A stretch of 64,000 nt of DNA from a virus, in the IMG/VR virus record IMGVR_UViG_3300020392_000009, positions 27,672-91,671 of that record. The stretch is one strand, 5' to 3'. The notes beneath the pieces are model-generated. The model was not told the DNA's origin and ran no database searches. It saw nothing but the letters and a program-made list of their open reading frames with translations. How positions within the stretch are numbered: position 1 is the first letter of the stretch; every line of letters begins with the position of its first letter. The position numbers and the translations under genes are program-made. Below, piece by piece: positions 27,007-35,747 of the stretch.

Positions 27007-27665
27007 TGTAATTTCTCCTGCATTCTTTGTTTAATCTCTAACCATATTTGCGGATTATTTTGTGCTAATACTTCTTGGACTATTTGCATTTGATGAACAA
27101 TTACGGTATCTTGTCGCCTATGTATCAATTTACCCTTAAACTCCATCAAGTATTTTAATGATTCTCTAATCTCTCTAGCAAGTTTAGTTAGAGCATCAAT
27201 CATCTTAGGGTCTAGGTCATTTCCTAATTCATCAAAGACCTGTTCTAATCTCATATCCAACTTAGATACATTCCTAGAAAGTAAATCTACTTCATTTACT
27301 TCTTTCTTTGCTATCATCATAGCCGCACTCTCTTGAACAATAGGAGTTAAGTGGTGTTTAAGATGTCTTTGTATTTGTTGTTGTGTAGTATCTAATTCAA
27401 CCGCTACTTCTTTAGTAGTAATTTCTCCATTAGACAAGGCCATTTCTATTTCTTTTCTATTTGGTTCTACGCATAATTTACATTTAGGATTAGAACTCAT
27501 TTCAAAATCTCCCATATGGTTTCTTTGGTGTTGTGCCGCAGTTCCGCTTCTCCAACCATATTTTTCATCTAAGTCATCACAAGTAGTAGTGCCACTCTCT
27601 AACAAATTTTCTAGTTCTGTTCTATCTTCATGTTGGCACATGCCACAACGCTTTCTTGTTACCAT
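27003..27665 (-). CDS. Tandem zinc-HTH protein, candidate small terminase
   Basis: This is a 220-residue protein with two copies of one module. Each has a CxxC pair (C7/C10 and C62/C65), a glutamate-rich helix, a helix-turn-helix-like segment and a closing histidine cluster (QHQRNH, HLKHH). A coiled-coil half follows (140-220). DNA-binding repeats followed by an oligomerisation helix would fit a small terminase or packaging-site recogniser. It is untagged although both neighbours are tagged. The role is inferred. Confidence 0.6.
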   Translation of the reverse strand: MVTRKRCGMCQHEDRTELENLLESGTTTCDDLDEKYGWRSGTAAQHQRNHMGDFEMSSNPKCKLCVEPNRKEIEMALSNGEITTKEVAVELDTTQQQIQRHLKHHLTPIVQESAAMMIAKKEVNEVDLLSRNVSKLDMRLEQVFDELGNDLDPKMIDALTKLAREIRESLKYLMEFKGKLIHRRQDTVIVHQMQIVQEVLAQNNPQIWLEIKQRMQEKLQ

Positions 27666-27666
27666 A

Positions 27667-29121
27667 TTAATTCCTCAAAATATCCATCCATGATTTCAAT
27701 ACTATTCTTTCATCTGTGTTAGGTGCATTCATACTTTGTAAATCTCTAGTTCGAGTAATCACCGATTGGTTTAGCAAAGCCTTCATAGCATTCTTTGTAA
27801 GTTTGAAATTTATTTTTCTAACATCTGATAGATTAAACATATCCATTATTTTATTTCTAGAAGTGGGGGAGAAATCAAAATTCTTTTCTCTTAACATTCT
27901 AAGAGACTGGGAAGTTTGAAAGTCATTATCGTTATATAGTGAAGTATTCCTAAGTAAAGCCTGTGCATACCTCTTTATCTCCGGTATCTTTGCTAATGCT
28001 ACTGCCTGTGTCTTTTTACTAACAGGAACTACTATGTCTTGTAGTCCCTCACTTCTAAAATCAAAGCCCTTCTTTTTATCCTTGATAAGATTCTGCCATG
28101 CGGGTTTTCCATCCGGTGCTTTAGATGTTCCTCTTATCTTTAGTGCTTGCTTAACAAACATAACAATAACTTCGGGTGTAGCCTTACAAGTCACCATTCC
28201 AACTTCTCCCGCAGGAGCATCCTTTGTATTTAGTTTAGTCAATCTTTCAATTGCCTGCTTTTCTTTGTTACCTATTTTAAATTCAGTTGATTCAAACTCT
28301 CTTCTTAATTTATTTACTAATAGTTTACCATCTTTCCAAAACGCAGTATTTCTAGTGGACTTAACAAAAAAAGTTTCAAAGGCGTTTAACTTTATCCAAT
28401 CTATAAAATCATCTTCTCCTATCGGTGCGCTCCCTACCTCTATTGGTTCTGATACTGCTTGTATTGCATCTTCTAAAATATATTTAAGCCCTCTAGAATC
28501 AAACTCGGAACTGGATTTTTCATTGTATAATGCTTGATGGGGAATATTTCCGCCATCCATTGTTCCTGTAAACCAAGCGTCGGGGGCTTTAGTTGTGTTA
28601 TATTTTTTAGCATATTTAGCAGTAGCATAGTGACCTGTTATTGTTTTAGGTTTCATTGGATTTCCTCTAGAATCTTTTCTAGGCTCACTAAAAACGATAA
28701 ATGCGGGGTCTAGGGCTATTCCTTCTTTACCTACATCCTTTCCTGTTTCAAATAAATCATCCAATACCTTTGCCAAATCAGTAATATCTTCTAAGTCATC
28801 ATCGCTAAGATAGTTTTTTTGTAAAACTTTATCCATTGTTTTGATAGCCTCTACTGCCCCTTGACCTATTGCGCCAGCCCTTCTGTTTCTACTCTTTTCT
28901 CTAACATAAGTTCCAGTAAGATGATTCTTTAGAAAGTCAAAAAGAGTTGGAACATTCTTCACTTGCATTTTGCTACCGGAAGTATTCAAACAGGTTTGTT
29001 TCCACTTAGCATACTCATTAACAAAATCATACTTATCGAGGTTTTGATTGATTTCCATTCCTTTGTAATCAATCGTTTTCTTCTTTATCCTTTTTCTTTT
29101 TACCACGCTTTTTTCCCCCAT
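27667..29121 (-). CDS. Large unknown protein with C-terminal tag SWMDILRN
   Basis: This 484-residue protein has a strongly basic N-terminus (VKRKRIKKK), a mixed alpha/beta body and the C-terminal peptide VLKSWMDILRN. The tag thus appears at the opposite end from most left-arm proteins, in a protein of capsid-compatible size. No recognised fold. Its start lies inside the small tagged gene at 29069. Confidence 0.7.
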   Translation of the reverse strand: MGEKSVVKRKRIKKKTIDYKGMEINQNLDKYDFVNEYAKWKQTCLNTSGSKMQVKNVPTLFDFLKNHLTGTYVREKSRNRRAGAIGQGAVEAIKTMDKVLQKNYLSDDDLEDITDLAKVLDDLFETGKDVGKEGIALDPAFIVFSEPRKDSRGNPMKPKTITGHYATAKYAKKYNTTKAPDAWFTGTMDGGNIPHQALYNEKSSSEFDSRGLKYILEDAIQAVSEPIEVGSAPIGEDDFIDWIKLNAFETFFVKSTRNTAFWKDGKLLVNKLRREFESTEFKIGNKEKQAIERLTKLNTKDAPAGEVGMVTCKATPEVIVMFVKQALKIRGTSKAPDGKPAWQNLIKDKKKGFDFRSEGLQDIVVPVSKKTQAVALAKIPEIKRYAQALLRNTSLYNDNDFQTSQSLRMLREKNFDFSPTSRNKIMDMFNLSDVRKINFKLTKNAMKALLNQSVITRTRDLQSMNAPNTDERIVLKSWMDILRN

Positions 29122-29239
29122 AAGTTATGTTAAATAATTTTCCTGAAACTGCCGAAGGAGAAGTAGTAGTGACTGCTCCCGCTTCTTTCTCTATACTTTC
29201 CTTATTAGTCTTTTCTTTAAGAATGTCTTTCCACTTCAT
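29069..29239 (-). CDS. 56-residue WxDILK-tagged basic peptide
   Basis: The short frame starts MKWKDILKEK and ends in a Lys-rich tail (KKRGKKKKDKEEND). It overlaps the start of the 484-residue gene by 53 nt in another frame. The consensus tag at its start and a clean position between tagged genes argue it is expressed. The rest is Thr/Ser/Lys-rich and probably disordered. Confidence 0.6.
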   Translation of the reverse strand: MKWKDILKEKTNKESIEKEAGAVTTTSPSAVSGKLFNITYGGKKRGKKKKDKEEND

Positions 29240-29243
29240 AATA

Positions 29244-29903
29244 TCACTTATGCCACCTAAGCGAGAATTCCGTGTCTGCGTTAATTCCCGACTTTTTTGC
29301 TATTTCTTTAAAAAGAATATTTTGTTCTCTAACAAATAGTGCTTCAATAGAATAATAAGAAGGATATTTTAATGCTATTTCTGAAATTGTCTCAAGTATT
29401 AAAACAGTTTTTCCATTTTTATAAACTTGTAGGCCATTTATGCTAAATATTTCGTTGGTGTCCTTTGTCTTATTAAAGGTTCTTTCAATTCTATAATAAG
29501 TCCCATTTATCTCAATATTTTCATTGTCACTTTTTTCTTCTTTAAGCATTTCTAACGCCTTGCAAGCGACACTTTCCGGAATATTATCGGGTTCGTAAAA
29601 ATGATATATTAAGAATTCTACTATAGGAAAACTATAGTCTCTATTATTTCTTATAACAAAACTTTTGCCGTCGCCATCAGCAATAGGCTCAACCTCTATT
29701 ATCAGTTCACCATATTTACTGTAGTTCTCATGCCAACCCTCTTTCCATGTTTTTTCAACAACGGGCTTGTAATTTTTTAATTTGTTCGCTAATCTTTGTA
29801 GTTCTCTTTTACAATCATCATCTTCGATATCTATATCAATATCTTCTATCTCTTTTACACGGCCTTGCGTGATTACATTTTTAAGAATATCTTTCCATTT
29901 CAT
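29244..29903 (-). CDS. Tagged paralogue 1 of a six-gene array
   Basis: This 219-residue protein starts MKWKDILKNVITQGRV and continues with the array-specific module EIEDIDIDIEDDDC, then a diverged region with ANKLKNYKP, aromatic residues and strands. It is most like the sixth copy (32544), sharing the ANKLKNY segment and the C-terminal SLRWHK/FSWHE ending. Function unknown. Confidence 0.75.
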   Translation of the reverse strand: MKWKDILKNVITQGRVKEIEDIDIDIEDDDCKRELQRLANKLKNYKPVVEKTWKEGWHENYSKYGELIIEVEPIADGDGKSFVIRNNRDYSFPIVEFLIYHFYEPDNIPESVACKALEMLKEEKSDNENIEINGTYYRIERTFNKTKDTNEIFSINGLQVYKNGKTVLILETISEIALKYPSYYSIEALFVREQNILFKEIAKKSGINADTEFSLRWHK

Positions 29904-30499
29904 TAGAAAGCCCCATATCTCTCTAGTGTGTCAATAGCCCAAGTCTGTTCTAAATGCCGAAGTAACTCTTTAATAGTGTTTTTATTTTCTTTTATTCTCT
30001 CATCGGTAAGAACACCCGTCACACTAACTTTTGAGTCTGGACCGCTACCCCTTCTTTCCCAACTTATGAAAACCTCTAACGCAACATCTCCATATTCAGT
30101 ATCTCTTTTTTCTCCTAACCTTTCAAATAAAGTATAAATTTTAACAGCATATATGAATTCTTGAACACCAAAATCGGCAACAATAAAACCATGTTTCCGA
30201 TAGGTTTCCTTAGCCCTATTTTGCCTGTTTATGCTTTCAGTGTTTATGGTGTATTGTTCAGTTAAATCTTTTTTAAGAAGGCAAGCGGTTTCTTCATCTA
30301 AGTCTGGGACAGGTTCATAAAGCCATCCCTCGATTAGTAAGTTGGATGCTGGTTTTTTAATAGAAACACTACTAAGAATCTTAATAAGCCTGTCATACCA
30401 TCTACGACAATCATCTTCATCTATATCAATATCTATATCTTCTATCTCTTTCACTCTCCCTTGAGTAATAGCATTTTTTAAGATATCTTTCCAATCCAT
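29903..30499 (-). CDS. Tagged paralogue 2 of a six-gene array
   Basis: This 198-residue protein starts MDWKDILKNAITQGRV followed by EIEDIDIDIDEDDC. The C-terminal 150 residues diverge strongly from the other copies and include strands around GFIVADFGVQEFIYAV. It overlaps neighbours by one base (TAATG-type junction). Function unknown. Confidence 0.75.
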   Translation of the reverse strand: MDWKDILKNAITQGRVKEIEDIDIDIDEDDCRRWYDRLIKILSSVSIKKPASNLLIEGWLYEPVPDLDEETACLLKKDLTEQYTINTESINRQNRAKETYRKHGFIVADFGVQEFIYAVKIYTLFERLGEKRDTEYGDVALEVFISWERRGSGPDSKVSVTGVLTDERIKENKNTIKELLRHLEQTWAIDTLERYGAF

Positions 30500-31167
30500 T
30501 AATATCCCCCAAACCGTTTAGATATCACATACAAAAAAGAACCCTCTCCATAATTAACATCTGTTCTAGTAGTATGTTCTGAAATTACATTACTTATTGC
30601 TCTATCTACATACTTAACATAATCATCAAAGAATACTCTATTATCACAATGTTTAGAAAATTGTTTTATCATTTTTGCATATGGCTCATAGAAAGAAATT
30701 AACTTATTATAAACTTCTTTATCTGTATCATTAGGATTAGTAAATTCTTTTATTAAATTATCCGTTGATGCTTCCATACTATCTTCAAAAAGCCCAAAAA
30801 ATACCGCCCATTCTTGATATTTGGGTAGTTTTACCGAAATACTAAAAACATAGTCCCTTCCCTTATTGACATAAAAAATAAATATTGGAAAACGACCATC
30901 TTCCTTCCTAAGTTTAAAACTAATACCATCATAATTTTCTAATTTGTCTTTTAGTTCACAAGCCAGTTCTTCTGAAACTAAATTTATATCTCCGTATGTT
31001 GCAAATTTTCTGTGCAATCTGTGTGTAGGTTTGTATGATTTTATTATTTGGTGTAATCGTATTAGCCACCTTCTGCAATCATCATCTTCTATATCAATAT
31101 CTATATCCTCAATTTCTTTCACTCTACTTTGAGTAATAACATTTTTTAAGATATCTTTCCAAACCAT
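30499..31167 (-). CDS. Tagged paralogue 3 of a six-gene array
   Basis: This 222-residue protein starts MVWKDILKNVITQSRV and EIEDIDIDIEDDDC. It forms a closer pair with the next gene (31167). Both share IIKSYKPTH, an internal MIKQFSKHC block, a following (V/I)FFD(D/N)Y segment and the C-terminal FGGY. This indicates a recent duplication within the array. Confidence 0.75.
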   Translation of the reverse strand: MVWKDILKNVITQSRVKEIEDIDIDIEDDDCRRWLIRLHQIIKSYKPTHRLHRKFATYGDINLVSEELACELKDKLENYDGISFKLRKEDGRFPIFIFYVNKGRDYVFSISVKLPKYQEWAVFFGLFEDSMEASTDNLIKEFTNPNDTDKEVYNKLISFYEPYAKMIKQFSKHCDNRVFFDDYVKYVDRAISNVISEHTTRTDVNYGEGSFLYVISKRFGGY

Positions 31168-31856
31168 TAATATCCCCCGAAACTGCTCTTTATAGCCCTT
31201 TCAAAAACATCATCGTCAAGGTTAATATTATCGTCAAATCTTCCGCCTAATTGCTCAGAACGCATTAACAGCACTTTTTTCACCCTTCTTGCTACATGAC
31301 TTATATAATTATCAAAGAATATTCTATTCTTACAATGTTTAGAAAATTGTTTTATCATTTTTCCATATGGCTTATAGAAAGATACTAAGTCATCAAAAAG
31401 TTGTAGAAATGGTTCATCCGGTTTAATAAATTCCTCTAGCAATATTCGAGGAAAACTACCACCAGCATGTGTTGTTATCGACCATGCCCTATTTTTAGGC
31501 TGTCCTGCCAAAATTATAAGAGTATGGCCTAAAGTTCTAGGGTTATAAAAAAATCCAGCCCCATCTTCTACCTCATCATCAAGACTGGGAGCAAAGCCGA
31601 GATATACCGCAGAACCATCATGGTTTTCTAATTTGCTTTTTATTAGACAAGCCTGTTCTTCTGTAACTCCAGTTATATCTCCATTTGTTACAACCTTACC
31701 ATGCATTTTGTGTGTAGGCTTGTATGATTTTATTATTCGTTCTAATTGTATTAGCCATCTGCTACAATCATCGTCGTCAATATCTATATCAATATCCTCT
31801 ATCTCTTTTACCCTACTTTGAGTAATAACATTCTTGAGAATATCTATCCAATTCAT
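31167..31856 (-). CDS. Tagged paralogue 4 of a six-gene array
   Basis: This roughly 229-residue protein starts MNWIDILKNVITQSRV and EIEDIDIDIDDDDC. ATG 31856 sits 5 nt after a GGGGGGAG ribosome-binding site, so the upstream ATG (31883) is not needed. It is the sister of the preceding copy (30499), with the same MIKQFSKHC block and FGGY end. Function unknown. Confidence 0.75.
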   Translation of the reverse strand: MNWIDILKNVITQSRVKEIEDIDIDIDDDDCSRWLIQLERIIKSYKPTHKMHGKVVTNGDITGVTEEQACLIKSKLENHDGSAVYLGFAPSLDDEVEDGAGFFYNPRTLGHTLIILAGQPKNRAWSITTHAGGSFPRILLEEFIKPDEPFLQLFDDLVSFYKPYGKMIKQFSKHCKNRIFFDNYISHVARRVKKVLLMRSEQLGGRFDDNINLDDDVFERAIKSSFGGY

Positions 31857-31857
31857 A

Positions 31858-32538
31858 TTACTCCCCCCCCTTATACTTACCATTAAATTTCTTTCTTGCT
31901 TCTTTCGATGAATCCGGTATTTTTCTAACCCTTTCCATGTAATCCTGCATCAATCTTCTAGTGCCTGTAAAATCCCAAGAACAATGCCTATATAACCTCT
32001 CAAGAAATCTAAATAAATTTTTATCGGAATCAGCAAAATCGTCAAAATCTACCCTTTCAATATGAATTTCAATAAACGATTCGTCTAATTCTTCAAAAGT
32101 ATTTCTTGGCCAAGATTCCATAAATCTAAGACTAAGGCTAAGATAAGGTTTTATAGTCCGTTCATACCTATAAGGGTCGCCTTCTTCTTCAACAACAGAT
32201 AGTCCCATTCTTACTATACTTTCTCCTCTTTTATTGCTTCCCTCAATCCTAGTATGAGAATTGAAAGGAATAGGCAAGTCTCCCTTTTTATTTACTACCA
32301 AAGTTTTTTCTATCGCTTCTTTAAATTCACAGGCTTCTGCTTCTGTTATACCTTTACCAACCTTATTGTCTGTTAAGTTATCCATTCCCGCGTCTTTCTT
32401 AGCAAAGCCTACAATAATATCTTGAAGTTGTTTAAGCCATCTAAGACAATCATCATCTTCTATATCAATGTCTATATCCTCAATTTCTTTTACCCTACTT
32501 TGGGTAACAGTTTCCTTTAAGATATCCTGCCACCTCAT
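31858..32538 (-). CDS. Tagged paralogue 5 of a six-gene array
   Basis: This roughly 226-residue protein starts MRWQDILKETVTQSRV and EIEDIDIDIEDDDC. The C-terminal part has a conserved-looking beta-rich centre and a block FLERLYRHCSWDF that parallels the MIKQFSKHC block of copies 3 and 4. ATG 32538 is chosen because it puts the tag at the N-terminus. Confidence 0.75.
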   Translation of the reverse strand: MRWQDILKETVTQSRVKEIEDIDIDIEDDDCLRWLKQLQDIIVGFAKKDAGMDNLTDNKVGKGITEAEACEFKEAIEKTLVVNKKGDLPIPFNSHTRIEGSNKRGESIVRMGLSVVEEEGDPYRYERTIKPYLSLSLRFMESWPRNTFEELDESFIEIHIERVDFDDFADSDKNLFRFLERLYRHCSWDFTGTRRLMQDYMERVRKIPDSSKEARKKFNGKYKGGE

Positions 32539-32543
32539 ATTAA

Positions 32544-33188
32544 TCACTCATGCCAACTAAATCCAAATTCTCTTGCGTCATAATATCCTGAGTATTTATA
32601 TATTCCCATAGTATCAATTTTATTATCGTTTTCATCATAAATACCAGTAAAGAACTCACCATTTGACCACGATAAAATTATAGAAAAGGGTTTACCTTTC
32701 TCAGCAATAATGAGTTCATTGATATTATATTGATAGTCAAAATTAAAACTTCTCATTATTTCCCAATCTACTCCATCGTGTTCAAAATCATATATTTTAT
32801 ATGTATCACCTACAGCCGATTCATTTCTTTGATGGCTTTTTAAAATTTCCAATGCTTTACAGGCTACGGGTTCGGGAACAGGATTATAGAGGAATTTAGC
32901 ACTTTCAAAAAACTCTGAAAATTGTTTATTTAATTTTTTTTGAGATAATGAAAAATTTTTTTTATTGACCGCAGGATTGTTATCCTCTATTATTTCAAAA
33001 TATTCTGCATTTCTTGGCCAACCTGCCTTCCACCGTTCTTCTAAAAGAAGATTGTAATTTTTCAATTTATTTGCCATTTGCTGTAGTTTTCTATTACAGT
33101 CATCATCCTCAATATCAATATCTATATCTTCGATTTCCTTAACCCTATTTTGGGCTATCGTTTCTTTAAGGATATCTTGCCATGACAA
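32544..33188 (-). CDS. Tagged paralogue 6 of a six-gene array, TTG start
   Basis: This 214-residue protein starts at TTG 33188 preceded by GAGG. It reads M(L)SWQDILKETIAQNRV then EIEDIDIDIEDDDC. It closely resembles copy 1 (ANKLKNY segment, SWHE end), so first and last members of the array are sisters. Function unknown. Confidence 0.75.
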   Translation of the reverse strand: MSWQDILKETIAQNRVKEIEDIDIDIEDDDCNRKLQQMANKLKNYNLLLEERWKAGWPRNAEYFEIIEDNNPAVNKKNFSLSQKKLNKQFSEFFESAKFLYNPVPEPVACKALEILKSHQRNESAVGDTYKIYDFEHDGVDWEIMRSFNFDYQYNINELIIAEKGKPFSIILSWSNGEFFTGIYDENDNKIDTMGIYKYSGYYDAREFGFSWHE

Positions 33189-33189
33189 T

Positions 33190-33951
33190 TCAATCCCTCA
33201 AATGATTAGACCAACTCTTACTAACCCAATCAAAATCTTTAGGGAACGGGGAAATAAATTCTCCTAATATTTGAGCAAGGGCATTCATTTCTATCGGGTA
33301 TATCTTGTCGCCTTCGGGCAGACTTCTATCAATAATCATTCTTTCAATGACTCCTAATTTGACCATATCTTGGGTTACATTAAAGGTGTAATTTATCTTA
33401 AATTGCTTATCTTTTACTAGTTCTTTGAGAGTATTTTTGACCTTTTTTTCTGTTTCGTTTATTTTAACTCTATCTATTTCACTATCCATAGAATCTTGTA
33501 AATCTTCTCTTAATTCATCTAAGGCAGAATATAAGACTTTTCTAACTTCAGACATCGCTTCATCAGTAACCAACTTTGCTATGTTTTTTATTACTTCTAT
33601 TTGTTTAGGAGTAAATTTAAATTGTTCTTTTTCGGGGTCGGGTTCTTCTTCCAATACTGCTATTTCTCCTAAATCTGCTATCTCCTGCAAATCTTCTTGA
33701 AACTGCTCATCTTGTAATTTATTTTGAAATACATTAAGAGGCGCTGATAAAGCCTCTAACATAACTTCCTCTATCTTAGGAACAGATAAAAATTCAGTTC
33801 CTTCTAATTCTCTAATGTATTTGCTTACTAAATTTTTAGAGGTTTCTATGTAAATACCCCTACTTTTCGCTTGACTAGCCAAATTCTGCAAAACTTTTAA
33901 CAATCTATTCATAAAAGGATTTCTTTCTTTTAATATATATTTCCAACTCAT
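33190..33951 (-). CDS. Tagged helical protein with a tag-like C-terminus
   Basis: This 253-residue protein starts MSWKYILKERN. It has long charged helices (coiled coil about 90-190) and ends in VSKSWSNHLRD, a weak echo of the tag. It directly precedes the six-paralogue array in transcription order. Function unknown. Confidence 0.7.
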   Translation of the reverse strand: MSWKYILKERNPFMNRLLKVLQNLASQAKSRGIYIETSKNLVSKYIRELEGTEFLSVPKIEEVMLEALSAPLNVFQNKLQDEQFQEDLQEIADLGEIAVLEEEPDPEKEQFKFTPKQIEVIKNIAKLVTDEAMSEVRKVLYSALDELREDLQDSMDSEIDRVKINETEKKVKNTLKELVKDKQFKINYTFNVTQDMVKLGVIERMIIDRSLPEGDKIYPIEMNALAQILGEFISPFPKDFDWVSKSWSNHLRD

Positions 33952-34526
33952 TTTTTATCACCTAAATACTTGTGATGATACTTCTTCTTACCAACCTGCC
34001 TACCCTCTCCTGAAAACGGATTATATGGGCGATTTCTTGCTTTCATTCTAGCCCTTGTTGGCATTGGGTTAGTTTTGATACCTCCCATTCCAAGCCCTCT
34101 CTTTTTTCCTTTTCTTTGTTGATTTGCCTTTGGTTGAGGTTGTCCGTAACTAGGTGAATCTGTTACATTACCAAACTCTTCTTCTAGTTCTTGCATTTCT
34201 ATATCTCTAACTTTTTTAGAATCTCTTGGATTTCTATTTTGTCTTTTGAGCCTAAGTTCTTCTCTTTCACGCTTTTTTCTACCTCTATTTATTAGTCGCA
34301 TTTCTTTTTCGTTAAAAAAACTACCTTTCCCTTTTGCTTTCTTTTGACCTAAGCGTTCTTCTGTTTGTCGTTGTTTAGTTTCTCTATTAATTTGAGTTTG
34401 CTCAAATTTACTAGGTCGCCTAAAACCACCAAAAAGGCTGTCTTTGCCTTTAAAATAAGATTCAGCATCTTTAGTATAGGGATATTTTTCATCCTTACTT
34501 CTCTTCAAGATATTTTTCCAACTCAT
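33948..34526 (-). CDS. Tagged, very basic Arg/Lys-rich protein
   Basis: This 192-residue protein starts MSWKNILKRSK. The remaining sequence is about one-third Lys/Arg with Gly, Pro and Gln and has almost no hydrophobic core. It is probably disordered and could neutralise packaged DNA, as internal head proteins do. Its ATG overlaps the stop of the small gene upstream. Confidence 0.7.
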   Translation of the reverse strand: MSWKNILKRSKDEKYPYTKDAESYFKGKDSLFGGFRRPSKFEQTQINRETKQRQTEERLGQKKAKGKGSFFNEKEMRLINRGRKKREREELRLKRQNRNPRDSKKVRDIEMQELEEEFGNVTDSPSYGQPQPKANQQRKGKKRGLGMGGIKTNPMPTRARMKARNRPYNPFSGEGRQVGKKKYHHKYLGDKK

Positions 34527-34630
34527 TTCTTATCACCTGTAACAAAACACTTCTTTGACTTTGCCTCTTTCTCATCAACTTCTTTTGACTTTGCATCAAA
34601 CCACTTATCGAGATAATTGCACCTTGTCAT
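34523..34630 (-). CDS. 35-residue peptide between tagged genes
   Basis: This short frame (MTRCNYLDKWFDAKSKE...) starts 2 nt after the upstream stop and ends in an ATGA overlap with the next tagged gene. The gene-to-gene packing supports translation. It lacks the tag. Function unknown. Confidence 0.45.
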   Translation of the reverse strand: MTRCNYLDKWFDAKSKEVDEKEAKSKKCFVTGDKK

Positions 34631-34631
34631 A

Positions 34632-35012
34632 TTATTCATCTCTTGTATATTCTAAATCATATTTTAAATCGCCTAAAACAGAAGCAAATATTTTATTTTT
34701 CATCAAATCTTGCATGATATCATACTTCTTCGTTCCATCAAGTATGCTTCTTATTTTTCTTTCTAATATACGCTCTGTTTGCTTCCTATCATAAAACCCT
34801 TTCTTAACCAGTTGTTGTGCAGGGGTAGTCAATATTTGTAATACACTTTCCGGTATTTTATCTACTTCTTCCATGAGGTTTTTTACTATTTCTTTAGTAG
34901 CCATATAACTTTCTTTTCCTCCATCGGGATTTCTCCTACCGCTACCGTCGGATAATCTATAAGGTGTATCTTTGATACTTATTTTTTTCTTTATCTCATC
35001 TTTCCATGTCAT
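34632..35012 (-). CDS. Tagged protein (MTWKDEIKK variant), unknown function
   Basis: This 126-residue protein starts MTWKDEIKKKIS, a variant with Glu in place of the first aliphatic residue, shared with two other genes (35373, 35748). The body is helical and charged. Overlaps the upstream gene by an ATGA junction. Confidence 0.65.
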   Translation of the reverse strand: MTWKDEIKKKISIKDTPYRLSDGSGRRNPDGGKESYMATKEIVKNLMEEVDKIPESVLQILTTPAQQLVKKGFYDRKQTERILERKIRSILDGTKKYDIMQDLMKNKIFASVLGDLKYDLEYTRDE

Positions 35013-35371
35013 GATACATCACCTGTAAAGCCCCTACCCCTGCTCCTTAGTCTTTTCAAATCCTTTGCGTCAATATCACCGTCATTATCAGTATCTAATT
35101 TCTTTTGGCCACCAACAAGTTTCTTTTTCTTTTTACCCATCTTTTCTTCTTCTTTCATTAATCTTGTAGGTAAATCGTCATACGCTCCTTCTATTACTTG
35201 AACTGCTTCTTCTACATCGTCGAGAGATATATTCAAAGCCCTAGCAATACTTAGATTACTAGGTGGGGAATCGGGATATTTCGCCATCCTTTTATCTACA
35301 TACGCTTTTACTTTCTTAGCATTTAGCAACTTAGTAGTTCTCTTAACTTTCAGTATATCTTGCCATGCCAT
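35009..35371 (-). CDS. Tagged protein with EF-hand-like calcium loop
   Basis: The protein starts MAWQDILKVKR (ATG 35371, preferred over 35395 because it follows the upstream stop by 1 nt and exposes the tag). It has a helical middle, then GGQKKLDTDNDGDIDAKDL, a good EF-hand/dockerin-type Asp loop that should bind calcium. Such loops recur in small phage proteins. Function unknown. Confidence 0.7.
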   Translation of the reverse strand: MAWQDILKVKRTTKLLNAKKVKAYVDKRMAKYPDSPPSNLSIARALNISLDDVEEAVQVIEGAYDDLPTRLMKEEEKMGKKKKKLVGGQKKLDTDNDGDIDAKDLKRLRSRGRGFTGDVS

Positions 35372-35372
35372 G

Positions 35373-35513
35373 TTAATCCCCTTTAATTTTATCAAGATAT
35401 TCTTTTATTCTTTTGGCTTGGCTTTCATGCATCTCAACTGCTTTGCCTAGTTCTTCGATTATTTTTTCTAGTTCTGCTACACTACTTTTCTTTATTTCTT
35501 CTTTCCATGTCAT
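35373..35513 (-). CDS. 46-residue tagged coiled-coil peptide
   Basis: The frame reads MTWKEEIKKSSVAELEK and continues as one amphipathic helix to EYLDKIKGD. The stop precedes the next tagged start by 1 nt. The tag and the tight packing indicate a real gene in spite of its length. Confidence 0.65.
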   Translation of the reverse strand: MTWKEEIKKSSVAELEKIIEELGKAVEMHESQAKRIKEYLDKIKGD

Positions 35514-35518
35514 ATTAA

Positions 35519-35734
35519 TCAATCCCTCTTTCTAAGTCGTTTAATTTCTGTTATATCTGCTTGACATAATTTTATTATTTTTTGAAGTGGTTTTATTAAA
35601 AATTTACTACCTTCTTTTTTTACTTTCTCATCTAAATCAGGTGTTGCCACAAGTTCGTCATATTCATCTAATAATTCTCTTATGGTGTTTTTTCTCCAAC
35701 CTATGTTCTTTTTAATAATATCTTTCCATGCCAT
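35519..35734 (-). CDS. Small tagged helical protein
   Basis: This roughly 71-residue protein starts MAWKDIIKKNI. ATG 35734 follows AGGTGA and is preferred to GTG 35743. The rest is Lys/Glu/Leu-rich and helical. Function unknown. Confidence 0.65.
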   Translation of the reverse strand: MAWKDIIKKNIGWRKNTIRELLDEYDELVATPDLDEKVKKEGSKFLIKPLQKIIKLCQADITEIKRLRKRD

Positions 35735-35747
35735 ATTATTCACCTAA

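Noticed and set aside
28034-28537. Plus-strand open frame of 167 codons
   Set aside because: It lies antisense to the well-supported 484-residue gene (27667), has skewed Ser/Leu/Phe composition typical of reverse frames, and has no ribosome-binding site or motif.
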